This document shows, one piece after another, positions 10,219-16,627 of a stretch of DNA of 64,000 nucleotides. The translations under genes were made by a program, and so were the position numbers. The stretch spans positions 1,263,501 through 1,327,500 of the forward strand of contig NC_009615.1 of NCBI RefSeq assembly GCF_000012845.1. The letters run 5' to 3'. Under the pieces are notes generated by a model. That model was given only the letters and a program-made list of their open reading frames with translations. It was not told the origin of the DNA and searched no databases. Each line of letters starts with the position of its first letter. Position 1 is the first letter of the stretch. The stretch comes from Parabacteroides distasonis ATCC 8503. Its GTDB lineage: Bacteria > Bacteroidota > Bacteroidia > Bacteroidales > Tannerellaceae.

Positions 10219-10236
10219 ATCTCACGACCTCCTTTC

Positions 10237-10581
10237 TCAATATATAGGAAGGAGCCCCGCGCTATAAAGCTCTCCGACCGTATGATACATAGAATGATCC
10301 GTCTCCAGAAGAACCATATTGTTCTCACGAGCCAGCTCCAGCATATCCGGGGTTACTTTCTTCCCTCGCACGAAAAGTATATAAGAAACTTCCGCCATCT
10401 CCGCAGTACGGATCGTTTGCAAATTACAAAGTCCTGTCACCAACAGCACATCACCACAATCCAGCGTAAGCACGTCACTCATCAGATCGCTGGCAAAAGC
10501 GCACTGCACATCGTTCTCCCGTTTCTCTGAGCCACAGACGATGGAGGCATCGGTAAGTTCTTGAATTCTTTGAATCTTCAT
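10237..10581 (-). CDS. DRTGG domain protein (second copy), first gene of the cluster
   Basis: The 114-residue single-domain protein is similar in length and plan to the product of 8079-8423, with the shared motif ASDLMSDVLTLDCGDVLL near residue 29. It is the promoter-proximal gene of the six-gene minus-strand cluster. The ligand and function are unknown. Having two DRTGG paralogues flank the hydrogenase-like gene suggests either a heteromer or two different ligand sensors (inference). Confidence 0.75.
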   Translation of the reverse strand: MKIQRIQELTDASIVCGSEKRENDVQCAFASDLMSDVLTLDCGDVLLVTGLCNLQTIRTAEMAEVSYILFVRGKKVTPDMLELARENNMVLLETDHSMYHTVGELYSAGLLPIY

Positions 10582-10594
10582 AAGGTACCAGAGG

Positions 10595-10619
10595 TTACAT
10601 TTTACATGGGCTAATGTAA
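10595..10619. promoter_or_regulatory. Inverted repeat TTACATT-N11-AATGTAA in a divergent promoter region
   Basis: A perfect 7-bp inverted repeat (10595-10601 and 10613-10619) lies between the divergent DRTGG and pepP genes, and a third TTACATT copy lies at 10649-10655. The latter is just upstream of the pepP -7 box TATCTTTG (10662-10669). The arrangement could be a regulator binding site for either gene. No regulator can be assigned. Confidence 0.4.
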
Positions 10620-10693
10620 GAAATAATTTCGAATGTCGGCCTAGTATATTACATTAATTACTATCTTTGGTACACTAACAAAAAATAATCCTT

Positions 10694-12067
10694 ATGTTCA
10701 GTAAAGAAACTTATATGGCCCGCCGGGCTAAGCTGAAACAAACCATAGGTTCCGGTTTGTTGCTATTCCTTGGAAACGACGAGAGTGGGATGAACTACGC
10801 CGATAATACGTATCACTTCCGTCAAGACTCTACCTTCTTGTATTTCTTCGGATTGCCATACGCCGGGTTATCCGCTATCATCGATATCGATAACGATAAG
10901 GAGATCATCTTTGGCGATGAGTTGACTATAGACGCGATTGTATGGATGGGTACGCAGCCCACCCTAAAAGAGAAGAGCGAGGCCGCAGGTATCAAGGAAG
11001 TCCGTCCTTTTAAGGAGATCGAGACTTATTTGAAGAATGCCCAGCAAAAAGGCCAGCCAATCCATTATCTGCCGACGTATCGTGCGGAACACCAGATCAA
11101 GTTATTCCAATGGTTGGGTATCGTACCCGGTGCGGAGAAACCTTCCGTGCCTTTTATCATGGGTGTCGTAAACCAACGGAATTACAAGAGCGAGGAAGAA
11201 ATTGCCGAGATCGAGAAAGCCTGTATCGTAACCGCCGATATGCACCTGACTGCCATGCGTACCGTACGTCCGGGAATCCGGGAGTCGGATGTAGCGGCTG
11301 CCGTTGCGGAAGTCGCTTTCGCCAACAATTACCAGCTCTCCTTCCCTATCATCGCCACGATCAATGGGCAGACCTTGCACAACCATGATCATAGTCATAT
11401 GATTAAGAGCGGTGATATGCTATTATTGGACGCCGGTGCCGAGACTGAGATGGGATATGCCGGAGATATGTCGTCCACCATCCCAGCCGACTCTAAGTTC
11501 ACGACCCGTCAAAAAGACATCTATGATATTCAAGTAGCCGCCCATGAAGCTGCCGTAGCGGCTTTGCGCCCGGGTATTCCTTTCGTGGATGTATATGAGT
11601 TGTCTTGTAAAGTGATCATGGAGGGCTTAAAGGACCTTGGTTTCGTGAAAGGAGATCCGATGGAAGCCGTAAAAGCCGGTGCTCACGCCATGTTTATGCC
11701 TTGTGGCTTAGGCCATATGATGGGATTGGATGTACATGATATGGAGAATCTGGGAGAGGTATACGTTGGTTATGACGGACAGCCGAAGAGTACGGAATTC
11801 GGACGTAAGTCATTGCGCTTGGGACGTAAGCTGGAACCGGGTTTTGTCTTGACCATCGAGCCGGGTGTATACTTCATCCCTGAATTAATGGATTTATGGA
11901 GAGGCCAGAACAAGTTCACCGAATTCATCAATTACGAGAAGTTGTTTACATATAAAGATTTCAGTGGCATACGTAACGAGGAAGACTATCTGATTACCGA
12001 GAACGGCGCTCGTCTATTAGGAAAGAAGATCCCTTTGCGTACGGAAGAAGTAGAAGCAATTCGATAA
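10694..12067 (+). CDS. pepP: Xaa-Pro aminopeptidase (M24, aminopeptidase P)
   Basis: The 457-residue enzyme removes the N-terminal residue from peptides with proline in second position. An N-terminal creatinase-like domain (about 1-165) is followed by the pita-bread M24 fold. The dinuclear metal ligands are visible: two Asp in LLLDAGAET and YAGDMSS, His in GLGHMMGLDVHD, Glu in LTIEPGVYF and Glu in GIRNEEDYLIT. The ATG at 10694 sits 25 bases after a TATCTTTG -7 box, and a clear terminator follows. It is probably a single-gene transcript. Length and motifs are normal for a cytoplasmic aminopeptidase P. Confidence 0.93.
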   Translation: MFSKETYMARRAKLKQTIGSGLLLFLGNDESGMNYADNTYHFRQDSTFLYFFGLPYAGLSAIIDIDNDKEIIFGDELTIDAIVWMGTQPTLKEKSEAAGIKEVRPFKEIETYLKNAQQKGQPIHYLPTYRAEHQIKLFQWLGIVPGAEKPSVPFIMGVVNQRNYKSEEEIAEIEKACIVTADMHLTAMRTVRPGIRESDVAAAVAEVAFANNYQLSFPIIATINGQTLHNHDHSHMIKSGDMLLLDAGAETEMGYAGDMSSTIPADSKFTTRQKDIYDIQVAAHEAAVAALRPGIPFVDVYELSCKVIMEGLKDLGFVKGDPMEAVKAGAHAMFMPCGLGHMMGLDVHDMENLGEVYVGYDGQPKSTEFGRKSLRLGRKLEPGFVLTIEPGVYFIPELMDLWRGQNKFTEFINYEKLFTYKDFSGIRNEEDYLITENGARLLGKKIPLRTEEVEAIR

Positions 12068-12098
12068 ATCCTATACATTATTATATATAAGCTTATGC

Positions 12099-12134
12099 AA
12101 AAGGGAGAGCCTTAAAAACAGCTCTCCCTTTTTG
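12099..12134 (+). terminator. Rho-independent terminator after pepP
   Basis: The stem AAGGGAGAGC with GCTCTCCCTT, a 10-base loop and a T-run lies about 32 bases after the pepP stop. The A-rich left side may let it work in both directions for the convergent gene at 12167. Confidence 0.8.
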
Positions 12135-12166
12135 GGCTAAACGAGAAAGACAATGTATGAAACGAT

Positions 12167-12847
12167 TTAAAACCGATATCCGATACTTAGAAAGAATGAA
12201 TGCATAAAACGAATCCGAGGCATACTAAGCCTTTTCCCCTCTACAATGAAGTTTCGCCCTCCACTATATAAATCAAAATTCGAAAATATATACCCCAAAG
12301 AGAATATATACCGCTGGTCTATATCGAGACTCAACATACTTTTAATATGATAAAATAACGATTTACCTCCCTTGTTCTTTATATGATCGAATTTTTGAGG
12401 TATCCATATCCCGGGAGTGTTTGGAACATAGCTTATATTAAACTCTTGATTGACAGGCAAAGGAATGGTTAATCCGGGTGAAACGACCAAAGAGAGCCCC
12501 GTATCCTTGTCTTTCCCGAATTTAAAAGCGGGAGTTACTAACTGGATGGCCGGACGTAACGCAAAGAAATGACAGCCCGGATTACTCTCATCTGAATCCC
12601 AGAACCACTGATTATCTCTTGAAAACCCCGTATAACTATCTTTCTCAATCGTATTACAGAAAAGCAACCCCATAGTAATTCCCACATAAGGAATCGGTAG
12701 ATAAGTAACAGATGGCTCTACCTCCCATGCTGAATTATTATTCAAGGCACCGGAGAGTTCTACTTTCCACATATGGGATTTTTCTTCCTCTTGCGCCTGT
12801 CCCCCAAAGGTAAAGATCAAACAAATAAAGAAAAGTATAGATCTCAT
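12167..12847 (-). CDS. Exported protein of unknown function, possibly beta-rich outer-membrane type
   Basis: The 226-residue protein starts with a signal peptide (ILFFICLIFTFGGQAQ). The mature part alternates aromatic and polar residues and ends in SIGYRF, a terminal aromatic as in outer-membrane beta-barrels (family knowledge). No domain is recognised. Repeated tyrosine/glycine strands such as FSLGYIFSNFDLYSGG fit a small 8- to 10-strand barrel, but this is inference. It stands alone between the pepP terminator and the thioredoxin-like gene. The 239-bp gap upstream shows no clear promoter; only a minus-strand terminator for the neighbouring gene is recognised there. Confidence 0.6.
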   Translation of the reverse strand: MRSILFFICLIFTFGGQAQEEEKSHMWKVELSGALNNNSAWEVEPSVTYLPIPYVGITMGLLFCNTIEKDSYTGFSRDNQWFWDSDESNPGCHFFALRPAIQLVTPAFKFGKDKDTGLSLVVSPGLTIPLPVNQEFNISYVPNTPGIWIPQKFDHIKNKGGKSLFYHIKSMLSLDIDQRYIFSLGYIFSNFDLYSGGRNFIVEGKRLSMPRIRFMHSFFLSIGYRF

Positions 12848-13031
12848 TATTACAGGATGTTAGCTGTTCATTTACAGTAAAGACAGAGGACCTTCTCAAT
12901 CACCCTATCCATTAGGGTTAATAAATCAAAAAGAGTTAATAATAAACACGGACTTAAAAAGAAAGCGCACATTTCCTTCTCAGACTATACATGCTATTTC
13001 ATCATCTCGAAACGAAAACTCGTGAATCGAT

Positions 13032-13072
13032 AAAAAAGGCTGTCCCATCTTGAAGTGGAACAGCCCTCTTTG
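13032..13072 (-). terminator. Terminator of the thioredoxin-like gene
   Basis: Read on the minus strand, a GC-rich inverted repeat (GGGCTGTTCC with an AGGCTGTCCC-side partner) is followed by a T-run (TTTTTTATCG). It lies 15 bases downstream of the stop codon of the gene at 13087-13587. Confidence 0.65.
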
Positions 13073-13086
13073 CTAAATAATACTGA

Positions 13087-13587
13087 TTAAATTGCTTTCA
13101 GAATCTCGGTCAGTTTTTCCGGGGTGACGTTGGCGGCGATTATCACTCCTTCGTCGTTAATCAAGAAGTTCTTGAAACCTTTTCTTAAATCATACTTCTT
13201 GTACAACTCTGACTCTTTACCCAGTCCTTCGTGAAATTGCGTTGACAGATCCAACTTGTCAATCTTTACCGTCTCGGTAAAAATAGATTCTTTCTCATCC
13301 ATAGAGATCGAACACATCGCAATTTTGTCCGGACCAAACTTGTTAACCTCATTCGCCAATTGCACGTTACGAGCCCGCGATTCCGCATCGTAAGCCGCCC
13401 AAAAGTTGAGCAATGTATAACGTCCTAATTGGTTGTGGAAACTGGCTTTAGCGTCGTTTCCCAAAAACTCTATTCTCGGAGCTAGATCACCGGGGTTCAC
13501 ACCCTCGGTAAGTTTCGCCTTTTTCGAACCGGCAGACATTCCTAATAACGCTACCGATGCGATGAGAACATAAGCTCTTACCTTCAT
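13087..13587 (-). CDS. Thioredoxin-fold protein lacking the CxxC redox motif
   Basis: The 166-residue protein has a signal peptide-like N-terminus (ALLGMSAGSKK) and a TlpA/ResA-like thioredoxin fold with GDLAPRIEF, TLLNFWAAYDAESRARN and FKNFLINDEGVIIA. In TlpA-type oxidoreductases the motif after NFWA is normally WCPPC; here it is Y66-D67-A68-E69-S70, so both catalytic cysteines are absent. The only Cys left is in AMCSISMDE. It cannot do classic thiol-disulfide exchange and may be a binding or structural protein in the envelope (inference). It has its own promoter and terminator. Confidence 0.75.
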   Translation of the reverse strand: MKVRAYVLIASVALLGMSAGSKKAKLTEGVNPGDLAPRIEFLGNDAKASFHNQLGRYTLLNFWAAYDAESRARNVQLANEVNKFGPDKIAMCSISMDEKESIFTETVKIDKLDLSTQFHEGLGKESELYKKYDLRKGFKNFLINDEGVIIAANVTPEKLTEILKAI

Positions 13588-13716
13588 ATTTTCAATTTTA
13601 CGTTAAACTTAATCGGGGGAATCTCCCGGGGGACAAACTCCCGACTCCTGATTTTCAGGATCGTAAACAAGCATGTTTCTTTCGCTAAAGAGACACTAAC
13701 TTGCCTTTAACGGGTG

Positions 13717-13748
13717 CAAATATAAAACCAAATACTTCTTTCTACCAA
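13717..13748 (-). promoter_or_regulatory. Promoter of the thioredoxin-like gene
   Basis: On the minus strand there is a -7 box TATATTTG (13717-13724) and a TTG (13746-13748) 21 bp upstream. The predicted leader of roughly 120 bases contains short inverted repeats, including TCCTGA/TCAGGA near 13650-13665, which may fold. Confidence 0.6.
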
Positions 13749-13965
13749 ATTATATAGCGATTTTCTGCAAATTAGCAAGCTTTTTTATATGTTTTAGCGC
13801 ACATATCGATAAAAAATTAACTGTTTTGCAACATAAATTTAGAAGTAGAGTACCTTTTTCTCCCCGAGAGAACCGCAAAATCATCAAGAATCATTAGCTT
13901 CCCGCTCCCCTACCTTTAGACCGATAACAGGGAATCCTTAGCGATTTCATCTTTAAGTATAGATT

Positions 13966-14119
13966 ATCCAACGGCTGTTGCATAATCATCTAACAGTTGG
14001 TGCATGATCTTCCAACAGCCGTTAGAAGATCATGCACCAACTGAAAAATTAGCAATGCTTCAAGAGCAAACCGCTAATCCTTCTTGGAAAAGAGGCTAAT
14101 AGCATTAAGAGATTCCCTT
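13966..14119. repeat. Degenerate 22-bp periodic repeats (cluster B) in a 656-bp intergenic region
   Basis: Seven consecutive 22-bp intervals can be laid out from 13966. The first three units start (A/T)TC(C/T)AAC and end in TAATC, TGATC and AAGATC, with the palindromic-type core CAACAGCCGTT. The last three are linked by GCTAAT at 14073 and 14095 and AGCAAT at 14051. The block is flanked by the inverted pair AGGGAATC (13929-13936) and GATTCCCT (14111-14118). It ends 55 bp before the promoter of the ABC operon. Of the gap 13588-14244, the rest is AT-rich and holds only the two promoters listed. Confidence 0.7.
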
Positions 14120-14174
14120 TAATCACCTTGTACTGCCATCTTGAAAAATAAAAGGAAAAAAACACCCTTCCCTC

Positions 14175-14204
14175 TTGTTTATTCAAAAACTTCCACTACA
14201 TTTG
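14175..14204 (+). promoter_or_regulatory. Promoter of the ABC-GntR operon
   Basis: A TTG (14175-14177) lies 19 bp before TACATTTG (14197-14204), which fits the Bacteroidota -33/-7 consensus. The predicted start site falls at about 14210, inside the palindrome at 14206-14229. Confidence 0.7.
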
Positions 14205-14205
14205 C

Positions 14206-14229
14206 AGTGTACTATTAAACTAATACACT
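14206..14229. promoter_or_regulatory. Probable GntR (YtrA-type) operator
   Basis: The 24-bp imperfect palindrome has arms AGTGTA (14206-14211) and TACACT (14224-14229), with further symmetry inside. It begins right after the -7 box, so a bound protein would block initiation. The operon encodes a YtrA-type GntR repressor, whose family is known to bind GTGTA-type palindromes and to autoregulate. The assignment is inference from position and symmetry. Confidence 0.6.
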
Positions 14230-14244
14230 AAAGCAGCAAAACAT

Positions 14245-15072
14245 ATGATTACATTAAAAGAACTCTCATTCAGCTATAGCCGCAAAAAAGAGGTACTTGA
14301 TCGTATCAATCTTGAGGTTGGATCGGGACACATCTGTGGCTTATTGGGAAAGAACGGTGAAGGAAAGACTACGCTTCTAAACCTTCTAAGCGGACAGATC
14401 TTTCCGGATCAAGGTTCTTGCCTCGCATTGGAAGAAATTCCTTCCGAGAGAAACGCTCGTTTCTTGCAGCAGATCTTCTTATTGCCGGAGGAAATCTCCA
14501 TGCCTGAGGTCACCGCCATAGAATATATAAAGATGTACGCGCCTTTTTATCCGACATTTAGGGACGATATCTGCAAGGCTTGCGTAGAATCGTTTGAGAT
14601 CAATCTATCCGATCGCCTGTCGAAAATGTCTCAAGGACAACGGAAAAAGGTGGCGATAACCTTGGCGCTGGCCGCTCATACGCCCCTGCTTCTAATGGAT
14701 GAACCAACAAATGGGCTGGACATTCCCTCGAAAGCGACATTCCGCAGACTGGTAGCCTCTTTGATAGATGACAATCAGACGGTTATTATCTCCACGCATC
14801 AGGTCAGGGATCTGGAAAGCTTGATCGACACGGTATTGATCTTAGACCAAAGGCAAATCCTATTGAATAAGACGTTGAACGAGATCGGCGAGAAACTTTA
14901 TTTCGGACCACTCCTGCCGGAAGAGAAAGCTCTTTATTCCGAGCCTACCCCGCAAGGGACAATAGGCGTCACCGCAAGGGATGGCAAGGAAGAGACGGCC
15001 GTATCCTTAGAGTTGCTCTTTAACGCGGCGATAACGTATCCCAAAGAGATCCAAAGAATCATGAACTCCTAA
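14245..15072 (+). CDS. ABC transporter ATP-binding protein
   Basis: The 275-residue ATPase subunit of an export-type ABC transporter shows Walker A GKNGEGKTT (about residue 36), Q-loop region, signature LSKMSQGQ and Walker B LLLMDEPTNGLD followed by the switch His in STHQ. After residue 215 there is a short C-terminal extension. It is the first gene of a five-gene operon (12-bp gap to the permease) with a GntR regulator. In the Ytr/Bcr-type arrangement such transporters respond to cell-envelope stress or antibiotics. The substrate is unknown. Confidence 0.9.
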   Translation: MITLKELSFSYSRKKEVLDRINLEVGSGHICGLLGKNGEGKTTLLNLLSGQIFPDQGSCLALEEIPSERNARFLQQIFLLPEEISMPEVTAIEYIKMYAPFYPTFRDDICKACVESFEINLSDRLSKMSQGQRKKVAITLALAAHTPLLLMDEPTNGLDIPSKATFRRLVASLIDDNQTVIISTHQVRDLESLIDTVLILDQRQILLNKTLNEIGEKLYFGPLLPEEKALYSEPTPQGTIGVTARDGKEETAVSLELLFNAAITYPKEIQRIMNS

Positions 15073-15084
15073 ATACACATAGAC

Positions 15085-15801
15085 ATGAAAACAGATTTTA
15101 GTATACAACGCATCAATCTTTTACTTCGCAAAGATTGGATAGAGAATAAGAAGAAATTAGCTTATGGGGTGTTGGTCATCCTCGGAGTCCTCTTCTTTTT
15201 CCTGTTATCCTCCATTTTATGGGATACGAGATTCCGTACCCTTACATTATATGTATTGGGATCATTGGGGACTTTTATCGCTTTCTGTAGCTACGTAAAC
15301 TTAATGATACACCGTCCTAGAGGATTGTTCTTAACGCTTCCCGCGAGCAACCAAGAGAAATTTGCCGCTATCTTGATCGAAGGCATCGTGGTATTCTTAA
15401 CATACCAAGTCACGTTCTGGACTGGGACGGGAATAGCCTCAATGCTCATTCATATACAGCCTGTAGCATTCAAGGACATTACCATGCCCTTGCAAGAGTT
15501 CACCATGCTGGCGTTTGTCGGTTCCTTGATGTTCCTCTCTTACGTTACATTCAAGAAGTATGCTTTAGGAATCGCTTGTGGCGGATATATATTGATAGTT
15601 GCCTCTATCATAGGGATTGTCTATCTATGCATAAGCACGTTGAACATCCAGCCGGGTATGGATAGGTTCTGTTATGAGTCTTCCCCACTTTATACCGCCG
15701 TGTATTGGCTAAGTTTTGCCTTTACACCCGCATTTCTCATCGCTACCCTCGTGGTCTTATACGTCGCTTATCTAAAACTTAAAGAAAAGGAACTAAGATG
15801 A
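15085..15801 (+). CDS. ABC transporter permease, membrane subunit
   Basis: The 238-residue integral membrane protein has about six hydrophobic segments, including residues 28-46, 55-75, 98-118, 143-160, 165-190 and 210-232. It has no periplasmic domain of size, like ABC-2 type permeases. It sits between the ATPase gene (12 bp) and the GntR gene (4-bp overlap), so it most likely pairs with that ATPase in the inner membrane. Sequence alone gives no substrate. Confidence 0.8.
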   Translation: MKTDFSIQRINLLLRKDWIENKKKLAYGVLVILGVLFFFLLSSILWDTRFRTLTLYVLGSLGTFIAFCSYVNLMIHRPRGLFLTLPASNQEKFAAILIEGIVVFLTYQVTFWTGTGIASMLIHIQPVAFKDITMPLQEFTMLAFVGSLMFLSYVTFKKYALGIACGGYILIVASIIGIVYLCISTLNIQPGMDRFCYESSPLYTAVYWLSFAFTPAFLIATLVVLYVAYLKLKEKELR

Positions 15802-16166
15802 ACTACAATACGAATCAATCCATATTTATCCAGATAGCCGAGCGGATTTGCGACCGGGTATTGAGTGGTAATTACAAAGCCGATAGCCGTATCCCTTCGG
15901 TACGGGAACTGGCGGTAGAGATGGAAGTGAATCCGAACACGGTCATGCGTTCCTTCGAACGTCTGCAAGCGAATGAGATTATTTACAACAAGCGTGGGAT
16001 CGGCTACTTCGTTGCTTCCGACGCCGAGCGGAAAATCCGTGAGATGCGCCATAACCAGTTCGTGGAAGAGGTGCTTCCCGCTGTATTCAAGGAGATGCAC
16101 CTGCTAGGCGTAGGTATCGACGAGCTTACGAAAGCCTATACATTATATATATCTACCATTAAATAA
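15798..16166 (+). CDS. GntR-family transcriptional regulator, YtrA subfamily
   Basis: The 122-residue protein has a winged helix typical of GntR proteins (SRIPSVRELAVEMEVNPNTV, about residues 31-50, then GIGYFVA) and only a short helical C-terminal tail, as in the YtrA subfamily. These repress an adjacent ABC transporter operon and bind palindromes near the start site. The likely operator is the palindrome at 14206-14229 at the head of this operon (inference). The gene overlaps the permease by 4 bp. Confidence 0.9.
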   Translation: MNYNTNQSIFIQIAERICDRVLSGNYKADSRIPSVRELAVEMEVNPNTVMRSFERLQANEIIYNKRGIGYFVASDAERKIREMRHNQFVEEVLPAVFKEMHLLGVGIDELTKAYTLYISTIK

Positions 16167-16174
16167 AGACAATC

Positions 16175-16582
16175 ATGAAAAAAAGTAATCGCGTGTTTAT
16201 CGCCTTGATAGCGACATTATATATCGTTCCAGCCCTCACTTTCGGCGCTGCCCAGTTTACGTCGGAAAAATGCCTTACAGGTTTCACGCAAAAGTTTCAG
16301 ATTATCCAGATAGATAATCCGGAGTTGAAAGCGGAAAACATAAAAGTCGATACGAGAACCGCCTCCGAATTTCCCCGGGGGCAAATACTGGAAGCAAAGG
16401 ACCGGTCGTTACTCTATTACGAGGGAATGAAACGGTATTTGCCGGAAGTCAGCCGCCACGATTCTCTATTATTGGTTAGCGGGGCGAGGGGCGCCGGGCA
16501 AGATAAAAATCTCACGTTGCATATCCGTATCAACAATATCCAGAAGATCCGTCTGAACGGAGAAGAGATTTGGACTAGGTAA
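16175..16582 (+). CDS. Exported protein of unknown function
   Basis: The 135-residue protein has an N-terminal hydrophobic stretch (about residues 7-25) that may be a signal peptide or anchor, followed by a short soluble beta-rich domain. I do not recognise a family. The position, 8 bp after the GntR gene and 45 bp before the outer-membrane barrel gene, puts it in the same regulated operon. It might be a periplasmic partner of the transporter, but there is no direct evidence. Confidence 0.6.
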   Translation: MKKSNRVFIALIATLYIVPALTFGAAQFTSEKCLTGFTQKFQIIQIDNPELKAENIKVDTRTASEFPRGQILEAKDRSLLYYEGMKRYLPEVSRHDSLLLVSGARGAGQDKNLTLHIRINNIQKIRLNGEEIWTR

Positions 16583-16627
16583 CAATCACATACACACATT
16601 ATTTCTTAATCATTAAATCGTACTATA

